From: Nephrocerus scutellatus
Taxonomy: Eukaryota > Arthropoda > Insecta > Diptera > Pipunculidae
DNA length: 64,000 nucleotides
Reading direction: 5' to 3'
Assembly: GCA_947095585.1 (NCBI GenBank)
Contig: OX352763.1
Span: forward strand, 28,073,462 to 28,137,461
Shown here in pieces: positions 10,726-21,839 of this stretch. Made by a program: the position numbers and the translations under genes. How positions within the stretch are numbered: position 1 is the first letter of the stretch; each line of letters begins with the position of its first letter. The notes below the pieces were generated by a model. That model worked only from the letters and a program-made list of their open reading frames with translations, ran no database searches and was not told the DNA's origin.

Positions 10726-11130
10726 CCCTGGTGAGACTTTCTCACATCTCACCTAGTTTTGAGTACGTGAGTTGTCTTCTACGTGAGACAAAATCAAACC
10801 GATTCAGAATTTGTACTAGAATCTTGTACTACAATCTGTCATTAAAATTACACTAACCCAAAGAATGAAAAAACATCACACCACATTAAAATTGTATGGT
10901 ATACACCTCGTACGTATACGAACTGACATTGTTCAGGTGAGTTTTGCACATTTACGACCAAAATTCATACCCTGGTCACTGGAGTACACGAGTTGTGAGT
11001 TGGGTTGGGGAAAGAATTAAACGATTCGCAAAAAGCGACCATTTTTGTACTAGATTCTGTCACTAAAGTTCCACTACGTCAAAAAAAGAACACGAATGTT
11101 TTGATATACACCTGGTACGTATACGAACTC
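10726..11130 (+). repeat. Diverged direct duplication upstream of par-6
   Basis: 10726-10926 and 10970-11130 share an ordered set of blocks: CCCTGGT, ACGAGTTG-like, TTTGTACTAGA, ATTCTGTCA-like, and ATACACCT(C/G)GTACGTATACG. The last block includes a TCGTACGTATACGA near-palindrome. This could be an old transposon dimer or a duplicated regulatory block about 0.6-1 kb upstream of the par-6 start codon. Confidence 0.5.
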
Positions 11131-11707
11131 AGTTTTCACTTTTCACTTTCCGACTTGCTTTTTGCGCCCAAAATCGGTCTTCAGCATAACACTTGTTTTC
11201 AATTTATGCCAAATGTAAATAATATCATCTACTCACAACAACTTTGTAATAGTTTTTAAGGCATTATGGAATACGGCAATGAATGAATTCTATTCGTTCT
11301 ATTATTTGAATTTGAGTACATAACTAACGTTTCGATTCGAATGTTATTCTCCTTTTCGTACTTGACGTTTACCTTTTCTTTAATTGCAATTGCAGCCAAC
11401 TTAATGGGACACCTTGTTTACTTGCTTTTCAGTGTTTTCATATTCGAATTTCTCTCTAAACCACTTTGCACTAAAAATCCTCTCAAAATGTACTTCTATT
11501 CTGAATGTCGTTTCTCCCATTTCCCATAAAAGTCGTACAGCAGCAGTGGAAAAGAAAAAATATTTTATGATTGTGCATGTGACGTTTTTTTGTTAAATTA
11601 TTTTGTGTTTTTTCGTTCTCGTTTATAATTTAGTATTTTTGTTTTCGTTTTGTTGCATTATTAGTAAATTAAATAAGTTAAGAGAAAGTAAAGTAAATGT
11701 TTTAAAA

Positions 11708-14166
11708 ATGTCGAAAAACAAAATAATTACAACAAACACAGAATCGGATGTAATAGAAGTCAAATCAAAGGTGATTATTCGATGGGAGTGATGGATGGGG
11801 AGAAATTAATAATTGATGGCACAGGCAGATAAGAAAATATGATTTAAAATTTTTATTCAATGGATGAAGGGATATAATTTAAGCTTCCATGGAAATTAAG
11901 AAGGATTTATCACTTACTCACTACCGAAAATTCATAATTTATGGCAAACTGCAAGCTCTGGCAAGATGAATTTATGAATCATTCGTGTTTTAGATTCGTT
12001 GAACAAACAAAAGGGGAAAACAAGCGATCGACATCAACGCAACAGGCGACATAAATGCCTTCGGTACGGAACTACGAATAGAATAGGAATTCCTTCGCCT
12101 TGTGCGGTGTGTCTTTCCGGTTTCATGAATTAATTTATGCATCAATTTTCCTGTCTGAGGTTTACATGGACTTCTGCTAGCTTTTGAAGGAGATGCGTTT
12201 ATTCCAAACTGGAGTTGCCGCCTATAATGATTTTTACAAATTTTTAAAACATTCGTTTTGGAACCAATGGTGGTGCAGATCAATGTTGTTGTTATCTCCA
12301 ATGAGCCTGTTTCATCATTAACCTCGGCGGATGATTGAGAAGCGTTCTACCTTGAAGTTCATTCTAAAAGCGACATTGATATTTATGGAAGATGTGTTCC
12401 CTAAATAATGGCATCGATGGTACTTTAACCCGAAATAATTCTTTTGGATATTTCAAACAGAATTACGAAAGTCCCAGTACATCACGAATGTACCAAAAAA
12501 CCATTACGATAATTCCAATACATCAATTCCAATCCATTTTTATATTTGGTACTAGCGGAAATACCCAGCGTTGGCAGACTGTCCCATCACACGCTACCCC
12601 CACCAAACTGACCGCCAAGACCCTCTCCAAGACCCCTTAAGATACCCCGAAACCCTCTTACCCTCATCTATAACCTCTACCTATCAAATGAACGGTCTTC
12701 GAGTCAATCTCATACAAACAATACATAGCCACTCACCACGTCTACCCCCTCAACCACATTAATTTCCTGCAAACATCCACTTCAACCGTCCACACCAAAT
12801 ATCTATGCTGCAGCTATAGCGGATGAACGGTTTTCGAGTTAATCGCGAACAGACATACAGACAAAGTTTCAAATTTATATATAAATTAAGATTGGGAAAA
12901 GGAGGTCTGGAGTGCACATCAGATAATTGGAAAATCTTACTACATTTGTACGAACGTACTTTCCAAATACATTTCTGCATTAATGCCATTTTCCAACAGT
13001 CTATTGTTTAATATTTCAATTGGAACTAATCAATATGAACTTCTCATTTCCAGTTCGATGCCGAATTCCGTCGATGGGGCTTCAAACGCAACGATGAACC
13101 AACAAATTTCGAAAAATTCTCTGCCTTAATTGAACAACTACATAGACTTGCAAATATACAATTTCTAATTTTATACATTGATCCTCGTGATAACGATTTA
13201 TTGCCTATTAATAACGATGACAATTTCGGAAGAGCCTTAAAAACCGCAAAACCTTTACTTCGAATAATCGTCCAGAGGAAAGGTAATTACTGTTACTACA
13301 AAAAAAGAGAGTAAACATGATAACAGAAAAATGTACTTTTACAGACTTCTTTGAAGAGTTCTCCGGCTATGGAACGATGAAACCGCGTATCACTATGTTT
13401 AGCAGTATTCTTGGACAAACACCCGTCAAAACAAAACCACCAACCATATCGAATCCGCATGATTTCCGACAAGTATCGGCAATTATTGATGTTGATATCG
13501 TACCGGAGACGTGTCGTCGGGTGCGTTTACTGAAACATGGAAGCGATAAACCGCTCGGATTTTACATAAGGTAATGGGAATCATAACTTAATGGCATAAG
13601 AAATTAGTTCATTCCTGCTACTTTGTTTCAACAGAGATGGCACCTCAGTTCGCGTCACTTCGAATGGACTTGAAAAGCAACCGGGAATTTTTATATCGCG
13701 ATTAGTACCCGGCGGACTGGCTGAAAGTACAGGTCTACTAGCTGTTAATGACGAGGTACTCGAAGTGAATGGCATTGAAGTAGCGGGCAAAACACTTGAT
13801 CAGGTATTAATTATTGTGCAGCTGTTTTTTATATCCTGTTAATATATTTTTGTGTGCATTCCACAGGTTACCGACATGATGGTCGCGAATAGTTCAAATC
13901 TTATCATTACAGTGAAACCGGCCAATCAGCGAACACTCACTTCCCCCCGGCGTGGTTCATTCTCTCGCACCAGTCAATTATCGAGCGGTTCGCATCAGAC
14001 CAACAACACAAACACTTCAGATGAAATCGAACAGGATGATCAGGACGAAATTGTCGATTTAACTGGAGTAACACTCGAAGAGAACCATCAGCATCATACT
14101 CATCATCAGACTGCTACAACAACCGGAGTAGCAACTGAACCAAAAGATGGTGTTTTACATTTATAA
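11708..14166 (+). CDS. par-6: Cell-polarity adaptor Par-6
   Basis: Five coding exons: 11708-11770, 13054-13282, 13345-13570, 13635-13803 and 13867-14166. All have GT-AG junctions with phases that fit, giving 328 residues (Drosophila Par-6: 351). The protein bridges aPKC, Cdc42 and Baz/Par-3 at the apical cortex of epithelia and neuroblasts. The N-terminus MSKNKI and a PB1 domain (about 19-100; [15 protein letters not shown]) would bind aPKC. The partial CRIB motif [13 protein letters not shown] (132-144) precedes the PDZ domain (about 155-250), whose ligand loop is KPLGFYI and which contains [14 protein letters not shown]. The tail holds an acidic stretch ([15 protein letters not shown]), a His-rich run and the conserved end DGVLHL. 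The shorter length comes from the low-complexity tail. Intron 1 is 1.3 kb and includes a repeat fragment near 12550-12890; the others are about 60 bases. No frame break is present. Confidence 0.97.
12545..12890 (+). repeat. Repeat fragment in par-6 intron 1
   Basis: This part begins TACTAGCGGAAATACCCAGCG, then a C/A-rich interior and an end with GAACGGTTTTCGAGTTAATCG and ACAGACATACAGAC. A GAACGGTCTTCGAGTCAATC block at 12690 repeats the end, so the interior is partly tandem. The start resembles TACTAGCTGTACCCGGGCG at 57150, suggesting the same broad family. Confidence 0.5.
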
Positions 14167-14321
14167 ACAACAAAAAACACAAGACATGAAACGAAAAAAG
14201 ACAAACAAACTACATATTGCATGATTTACATTTAAGGTAATATTAACAACAAAACAAAGCAGCGATAAAGACGATAAGCCACAGCAGGAAATCATTGTGT
14301 TGATCTTAGTTGTTTACATCA

Positions 14322-14327
14322 AATAAA
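14322..14327 (+). terminator. Poly(A) signal of par-6
   Basis: AATAAA, 156 bases after the par-6 stop codon. A further AATAAA at about 14940 would give a longer 3' UTR. Confidence 0.45.
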
Positions 14328-14329
14328 GA

Positions 14330-15400
14330 GCTAAGAACATATTTAATTATATTATATACCTATATATACACATATTTCTATTTAATTGCCTATAATTTAA
14401 ACAAAATTAGCAAAAATGGAAACATACGTTATTTCTATTAGCTATGCCTGTAGAATATTTAGTCTATTCAGCTATGGTTCAAGCTTTCATTATGTCTGTC
14501 TCTTCAAAAACAATCTAGCGTATGTATGACATGGTTATCGAATTTGGCATTAGGTTTACCGCACCACCACTACTCACTCGTCTATTGGTGTTTTTCATAA
14601 ATATTTTATTTGTATAATTATTATGTTAAACAAAGTAAGAAAAATCATCACCTTAATCATATATCGTAGATAAGGAAAAGTTTCATTATATTTTATTCTA
14701 TTCAAAATATATACATAATATACATTCCAATATAAATTTTACACTAAACAAAGAAATTTTACCTTTTACGATCGAAAATGAAAGAAATCACATTGGGTTG
14801 TTCTGTGCTTTTTTTATTAATTGGCAAATTGACAACACAATCTGATCTGCAGTCAAAATACATCAATATAAAATGTAAGAGTCATATTAATCACAAGTTT
14901 TCCATTATTTGCACCGACTGCAAAATAAAATTTAAATAAATAAAAGCAATATACACTAAATAAAAGGGAAAATACATAAAAAATTATTCACTTGATGTCA
15001 TTTTACATAGAAATATACATTTTGTTTAACTAATATACTCTATTAATAGGAAAAACCATTCATAATTACACTTATCTGAAGAAATCTGTGAATTTTCGTG
15101 GCCATCCGTGTTAATAAAGACGATCTAATAAGGCACAGATCCGCGTCCAACCAAAAGGATTACCCAGTTTCCACTGCACGCTTAAAACACTCGGTTACAA
15201 AGGAGACACTTTCTTAAATCATTGTCTTGGTTATACTCAACAACACAACAACACAGCTCCAAGTCAATTTGCAAAAATTTGAATTCAATTTCATTTCACA
15301 GTGTACTTAAATCAACTAAAGGCTAATGGTAAGCAAAGTAAAGAGAAAATAACAGTTCCTTATACCAATTAGATGAACTAAAGGTCGAGTTATGTTGGCA
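14330..15400. other. par-6 downstream region
   Basis: AT-rich DNA, probably long-form par-6 3' UTR and spacer. No gene or complete repeat is recognised. Confidence 0.4.
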
Positions 15401-15479
15401 TTCCAAGAAAAGAAACCACGCCAACAGTGTTTGTCGACAGGTCTGTGAAGGGGGCAGAGAAATAGGTGATTGGTTACAG

Positions 15480-16270
15480 TCGGGGCAAAGATAAATGGTG
15501 CCAGAGATAATGCGAGCTTTTTAACTCTGAAGTATATGACACCAACCCGGCGAAAGTTGTGCCAGGGTTGTCCGAGTTTCCCTAGGAAGGGACATCTCGC
15601 TACTGCTTAAGGGAGTAGGGTGTGTACCAAGGACCCTGTTAACCTTACATGAGGAGACTGCTGCAGAGATTGTATAATAGTACACACTATTTGAGGCTAA
15701 ACGGGCAGTGGTGGGATTCCAGGTATGACTGGGTCTATTCAGTCTCTGTACGTCCTGATGTCTTGACGTATGCAGCGTGGAGGCATCTTACTGACAGTGA
15801 TGTGAACTAGGTGTGCGGAGTTGTGGCAGGCTAACAAGAACAGTTTTGACAACAGTTCATTGTGTTGCCTGAGGGAGAGGATGGACGTTTCGCCATGAAG
15901 ATGATCGGGGTAAGTAATGGAGTGGTACCCAGTTGCGATTTGTCGCGAATTGTCGTTAACAATTCATGTCTGAAGAGGACCGTGGCATTAAGTCTTCGTT
16001 GGCGGTGGCCACGTAAATCTAAAGGCTGTTTCTGATTACTTTACTGCAAATACTTTTTTGCATGTCTACAGAAGGTAAGGAGGTTCTCGAATATGACGAC
16101 TAATATTTTAGGTTTATTAACTGTGTCGAAATTGTCGAGTTGTAGGTGATAATTAAGGTCAAAGATTCTTGAGTGTTTTTCTCTAGATGAGTCCTGAAAC
16201 CCAAGGTAGCTTATCATCCTCTCCCCCTCACACCTTCCCCATCCTTCCTCTCTATATCCCAATTCACATA
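15480..16270 (-). mobile_element. Jockey-type LINE ORF2 C-terminal fragment
   Basis: Minus-strand reading gives VNKPKILVVIFENLLTFCRHA (RT thumb), then SILSLRQHNELLSKLFLLAC and a tail near 15700 with IDPVIPGIPPL, separated by frame shifts and stops. This order is typical of the end of Jockey-group reverse transcriptases. The copy is 5'-truncated and inactive. Confidence 0.6.
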
Positions 16271-16389
16271 CTGATCCCCTGGGCTGGATTAAGGTGTTAT
16301 ACGTTCCGAGAATCAGTTTGGCTGGGAGCCCAGTCGCTCACAGAGTATCTGGATAACTGGCACCCTCCAGAATATGTAAACTTATCTGT

Positions 16390-17720
16390 ATATTGCTTTC
16401 TCTACAGATGGACCACCCTTTCTCCGCCACTCGTGTGAATCCAATTTTTCTCAAAAAATTCGAAGACCGGTACTTTTTTTTACCGGTCCGTAGTACGGCG
16501 CCATTTTTGTCTACCGGTAATGCTCCTGCAACGGTGGGTAGTGTGTTATCTACTGCCGACAAGCGCAGGTCGGCTTTGACAAATATGCCTTCTACTAGCA
16601 GCGGTAGGATTGTGGCACCTCATTGCCCTTCCGCTGAGAATAATCTCGAAGGCGCATCTGATGGATGTTCGTGACAACGCACTCCATCTAGATCGTTGTA
16701 CAAGGATCGGCTAAATGCGGTTCGGACACTGAAGGCCCTTGAAACAGTTTCAGAGACCAACAGAACTCCGCAGCAGGTCGCCAAGCTAAAATGGGCCCAA
16801 GCCCTCATAGACACGAGTAAAGGAATAGCAAGGACTCTACGTCTAAGCGTCAGTCATCGTTGGAGAAACCGCTTCGGTTTCAAAAAGACTTAAGTCACAT
16901 CTTAGAGGTCCTTCAGCTATGTCCTTAAGGAAAAAATCGCAGTCGCAGTGATAGATCGCAGCGACACTGACGGAACTATTTCTCCGGAACGGTGACAATT
17001 AATCAAGTTAAAGCTCTCTGGTAGCTTCTTTACTTTTATGGCTGTCATCAAGGCCATATTAAGCTTATCGCGCGTGATGACTTGAGTTCTCGCGATCTCT
17101 ATAAACAGGCCATAAGCAGTCTAGGAGAGGTTTCGCCAGGCGCTAAGCTCGTGGTCGTTGCGAGGGAGGATATCCCAAGCCGACCGAGAGCTCGCACTTG
17201 GATCTCTACTGAACCTTCATCTGCGGATAAAAGACTCAACGTCCTAAAAATTAGCAATCCCTCACTTCCGACTAAGTGGCTGAGCAAAGAGGTTCCTACA
17301 GATCCGCGGTTGTTGTGATCAATCATGAAACCCTCTCTCCTCTGGGTGAGACCAAAGGCGTGATAAGATTTGGATGGGATCACATCACCCTTCGAGTCTG
17401 CAAGATGGATGAGCTGGACGCAGGTAAACTGCCTCTCCATCCCTCAGACTCGGAGCTCCTAATTTCCGACCCTGGAGCATCCGTCACGGTTCTTTGATGG
17501 AAGAAAACCCAAAAACTTCGATGACCCCGTCAATGCCATCTATCTCCCTGACCGATTCTTTATCAGATATAGAGACGGACCCTTCGGAGTGTTCCCAAAC
17601 GCGGACGTACTTCTCAGTTCGTCTTCAGAAAGGGCAGGTGTGGAGAATACCGTGGTGGAAGTTTATCTGCCTGATTTCAACAGAAATGCTGCAATTAGTC
17701 CAGATTAACCTCCAAGCCTT
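16390..17720 (+). mobile_element. LINE ORF1 relic (DUF4780-like)
   Basis: The reading is on the plus strand in several frames. A segment at 16690-16890 has LKALETVSETNRTPQQVAKLKWAQ. The next, at 17080-17490, has PRARTWISTEPSS, LKISNPSLPTKWL and FGWDHITLRV, which resembles the nucleic-acid-binding (DUF4780-like) region found in ORF1 of insect LINEs. The reading MLQLVQINLQ at about 17685-17715 looks like the beginning of ORF2. After this, ORF2 is missing and a different LINE tail follows. Stops and frameshifts exclude function. Confidence 0.6.
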
Positions 17721-17764
17721 GGTCTCCCTTTCAGGGAGAGCCCGACACTTCTTTCTCATTTTTA

Positions 17765-17990
17765 TTTAAGAGCTCTTCTCCATTACTTCTAGCCCAATTC
17801 ACTCGTTCGCCGAAGACAGAACACTTAAGCCCATCTTCGGACGTACACTTGAGTTCAGGGATTCGTTCTTCAGCCGTACAACACGTATGTGGAATGCTCT
17901 CTGCCAAGCTCTGTCTTTCCACATCACTATGATCGACAGGGATTCCAAACACATGCCATGTATGACATTTTGTAAACCTTTCCAATTCTC
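17765..17990 (+). mobile_element. CR1/Jockey-type LINE tail, copy 1
   Basis: Plus-strand reading LKPIFGRTLEFRDSFFSRTTRMWNAL is the common C-terminus of insect non-LTR reverse transcriptases. Related tails are at 21190-21500, 24450-24610, 60595-60930 and 61245-61810. Confidence 0.65.
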
Positions 17991-18079
17991 ATGCAACTTT
18001 CATCCAGTGAATGCCCATAGGCAAAATGTAAACCGGTGAATATGTATATGCAATCCATCAAACTTAACAATATTTCTGT

Positions 18080-20021
18080 TTATTTAACACTGAGAGATGC
18101 GGTTTTGCGAAAATGTCTTAAATTCTCGTAGAAGCGAAAAAATAGAAAATAAATCAATTCAAAGAAACTAATAAACGAGCATCCCATGCTTACTCCAATG
18201 ACTCCGCCGATGGTAGCTGCAAGATACAAGAAAAATTAGGTTAAAAGCTGAAACTAAATTCAGTTTTGCCATTGAATTCACCTAAAATTTGGTACCAGTT
18301 GTAAAGGACATTCTTCCGATAGAGCGTTGAATAGGGCGATGCAAAGTACACCCTTACCAGGCTGGTCTTCTTTAAGTCAGTTACATGCTGTCTAAAATGT
18401 ATAACGAATGCCAACTATAAGTTAAAGAAGTGAATTACGAATATGTGACTTACAGGAACTGCTTGTTCGAATGTTCCTCGATTGTTTCCGGCAGTGATAC
18501 CCTTAATTTCTGATAGCCATAACGATTAAACGTACAAAGTGGCAGACATTTTGGGCAGCTGATGGAATCTTGCTGCAGCTCAGCGGGTATCACAGTTTCC
18601 GTTGGGCGATATGTGTTCCAGGTGACTAATAAGAAACAAATGATTTACTCGTAGGTACTACCCTAGGATGTTATTGTAACCCGCGTGTCGCACCTCGATA
18701 CCTCTCTAAACATTCCATGTGCGCCAATGTACAGTAATTTACCGTAGATTTCCAATCAATATAATTGATTGGGGTATAAAATGGAATACAACCACATAAC
18801 GCCAGGACACTTTGAATTTTGCACTTAGTTAGACATTCGCCCTTACTGTAAGCCAATCCATATTCCGCAAAGTTCTCATCGGGAAAGTAGCAGTGGCGCT
18901 GATTAACCGAGTACTTTCGGGCAGACTGGCTGGTTACTTGAGAGACAACCGACAGCTTTAGTGTGACATCTTCATGGGGATAGACTAGTGCTTCTTCGAA
19001 GCCTCCTGTACTTGAATCTGCAAAGTTATCTGTTCCGAATATTTGTATCGTAAATCCGTTTGTACTGCGGTCGGTGAAAAAATAATCCGCAGTAGAAGTG
19101 TTCAGCAGAAGAATCAGACCACCATTAACTCCAGTGCGAATGGGATACTTAACAGGAAGTGCTCTAAATTAAAGATGAGACAAATTATCGAGATTAGAAT
19201 CAGCGGTCGACAAAACTCACTTTTTAGCATGGATTCTGTGCTGATAGTTGAAGATGCAGCAATTTCCAACAGCTGTCGCCTGGAGGCTGAACAGTTCGCT
19301 ACAGGGCTGCTCTTCGCCAGCCCAGCTACATTTTCGCATTAAATGTTCACATCGAGGAGCAAGCTTTCAGTTAAATTACATTAGTTTATAGGAATCTTAC
19401 CTTCAGAATAACTTACTCGGCGTAAAATGTCTGAAACATTGTAGAATCCAGATGTATCATCGAGGAAATTCTGCAGCTTAATCGCTTCATCAAAATCAAA
19501 ACCATTCTCGAAGTAGCCTCCGAATAAGCGGAATTTTTTAAGCAGCGTTTCCTCGTCGATAACTTCATTGTTACGTCGTGAACTTGTAAGCGTGAAGATG
19601 AAGAATGACCCTGTTTTTTTTCATACAGACTCATACTCACATGTCTTTAGCGTATTCCTTAATGGCCGCAAGGCTTATCTTATTTACACTACACACGGCT
19701 ACTCCAGGAAATGGAATGTCCCAAATTGGATGGTATTGCGTGGCTAGCGATGTCACTGTTGGATTCTCGACATAAGAAATCAACGTATACATGACAACAT
19801 AGGCAGCAAGGCTGATACCCATTAGTATGAATCCGAACCAGAAGATTCTGTGAGGACAGATTTTTACTAAATTTGATATCAAAGCAGGATTAAGTCGCAG
19901 ACCTTTGTATTTTTCGCTTTCGGATATAATATAAAAGCCTAAAACCATGAAGACTGGTGTTTTGAAAATACTCCACCATTGTTTTCCTTGCGGCTTTGTA
20001 CAGAGCAGATTGTTGTGGCAT
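18080..20021 (-). CDS. Pickpocket-type DEG/ENaC sodium channel subunit
   Basis: Eight exons: 20021-19903, 19847-19641, 19582-19417, 19363-19221, 19163-18694, 18625-18454, 18391-18282 and 18216-18080. All phases close, giving 507 residues, a normal size for fly ppk channels. The family forms trimeric amiloride-sensitive sodium channels in sensory neurons, epithelia or trachea. The N-terminus has the family's FQNTSLHGFR motif, then TM1 (about 41-64, RIFWFGFILMG). The extracellular part has the expected Cys-rich order: LAPRCEHLMRKCSW with EEQPCSELF, RHCYFPDE, GECLTKCKIQSVLALCGCIPF, YCTLAHMECL and SCPKCLPLCTF. Next comes FASPYSTLYRKNVLYNW, and TM2 with the GGVIGVSMGCSFISFFE pore (GxS filter at 470-472). 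The last exon ends RKTASLSVK. The first intron is only 55 bases with a weak GTCTGC donor, but it is required to join the NTS motif to TM1. I cannot assign which ppk it is. AATAAA overlaps the stop codon. Confidence 0.93.
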
Positions 20022-20345
20022 TGTCACGTGACATGAACTCCAAACTAACGATGTTGTATTTCCAATCAACCAAATCGATGGCTAGCTAACCTCTGACTGA
20101 CTGTAAGTATAAGTTGTTGACCTACATTTTTGAAACTGTGTCATCGTACAACTTCATGTAAGGCAATAGTTCAAGTTCAATTACAAGAGTGATTCTTACT
20201 ACTGATAACGACATTTCTTCCATGGCCATGCGTTATTATTTATATGAAAATGTCCAACACTCCAGAGCATAGCATTCGTGTACACACATCTGAGTAATTA
20301 TAATTACATATTGAGTACCAAATGTGAGTGTTAGACATTTTTATA
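20022..20345. other. ppk upstream region
   Basis: Presumed promoter and 5' flank of the channel gene. No TATA box or other gene is assignable. Confidence 0.35.
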
Positions 20346-20349
20346 TATA

Positions 20350-21130
20350 TACAGGGTGTATCCGTTAAGGTGGCAAATACTTAAAGGAGTGATTCTTTGG
20401 TTAATTTCGTTAATTTCGTGAAAAAACCCGTGGGGGGGCTATTTTCAACCCCTGCGGTGTAGGTAGCGTTTAAATGCGAAGAGACGTACTTTTGACCTTA
20501 CACCACTTCACACCCTGTAACTCTTGAACGCTTCTAGCTACAAGGTCACTGTTGGTCATTTTTGAAAGAAAATTAAATTTGTAAGTTCAAATAATCAAAA
20601 TTTTTTTTTAAATTCTTGCAACCGTTACCGATATAAGCGTCGCCAAAATCGAAAAATGTTTTTTCTTTTTTTAAATTTTATTTTCAAACGCGAATATTTC
20701 GAAAATTGCTCTCGGATAATTTCTTTTTGACCCATGCAGTATTAAAGCCTGTTCAATTTTCTACAAATCCACCTCACAATATTTATGCATTCGGTCAACA
20801 GGAGCAGGGTTAAAAATGAAAGTTTGTAAAATGAACGAAAACGTACTTTTGACCTTACATCACTTCACACCCTGTAACTCTTGAACGCTTCCAGCTACAA
20901 GCTTACTGTTGGTCTTTTTTTAAAGAAAATTATATTTTTAAGATTCAACAATATACACTTTCTTAAGTTATTTTAGCCATACCGATATAAAGGTCGTCAA
21001 ATTAAAAAAAAAAAAATTTTAAAATTCTTTTTACCAGCACGATCATTTATTTCGAGAAATGCTCTTGGATACATTTTTTTTTAAAAAAATACAATATTGA
21101 AGCCTGTTGAATTTCCTTTTTCTTTATAAT
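20350..21130 (+). repeat. Tandem dimer of an approximately 357-bp unit
   Basis: The ACGTACTTTTGACCTTAC block occurs at 20484 and 20841. It is followed in both units by CACTTCACACCCTGTAACTC, TTGAACGCTTC, AGCTACAAG, ACCGATATAA, GCTCT(C/T)GGATA and AAGCCTGTT. The left edge is ACAGGGTGTATCCGTTAAGG at 20352. No protein is encoded. This may be a tandem array inside a non-autonomous DNA element. Confidence 0.65.
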
Positions 21131-21149
21131 GTACACACGCTAAAGGGGT

Positions 21150-21560
21150 TTGCACTCTTATTATGCTAAGCACAGCGTGGGCGTTAGGAAATTAGGGAGA
21201 GGAAAAGATGAGATGTCTATGCACGCGTGTCTTAAACGACTGCAGATCATACAAATGCGGAAACACAGAATCAGGCAATTCATTCCAAATAACTATCGTG
21301 CGGCTAACGAAGGAATCTCTGAATTGGTTAGTACGTCCGAAGATAGGTTTAATGGTGGACCCGTGGTCTCGAGTTGAGGCACGGGTATTACTGATGGGTT
21401 CGAGAGTTAGCGGGATGCATCTGGATATTTCTTTTGAACACCCCCCACTTGTGAAAAAAGCGAATCGTGCGAATCGCTTGAGCAATTGCTTTGTTCCAGA
21501 AATTCCAGACCATAATGATCATGTTCCACAATTTCCATAGCAAGAAGTCTTATAGTCGCA
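21150..21560 (-). mobile_element. CR1/Jockey-type LINE tail, copy 2
   Basis: Minus-strand frame 21485-21192 (97 codons) contains STIKPIFGRTNQFRDSF, SRTIVIWNELPDSVFPHLYD and SFKTRVHRHL. Only the C-terminal tail of the reverse transcriptase ORF remains. Confidence 0.7.
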
Positions 21561-21839
21561 TCTTAGTCCTACATTTCATGCATATCGCTTGAGAAATGGC
21601 TTAGTTCCCAAAATACTGACATTTAACAGTGTCTCACTTAACATTTTACTTTTTGAACATGCACCCCCTTGTAGTGAGACGTTGTCAAGTCAAAACATAA
21701 GCCTCATAAACGGTCACGCACCTACAGAGGATTTTCCAGATGATGAAAAAGAAGAATTCTTTGAATCGGGAACTCCATGCCTGTCCTCAGGGGTATATGA
21801 ATGCAAACATAGGTAGGGAGCCAGTATTTAGGCAGTAGG

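Noticed and set aside
11990..12301. 103-codon minus-strand frame in par-6 intron 1
   Set aside because: Basic, low-complexity reading without recognisable domain; no exon signals; probably chance.
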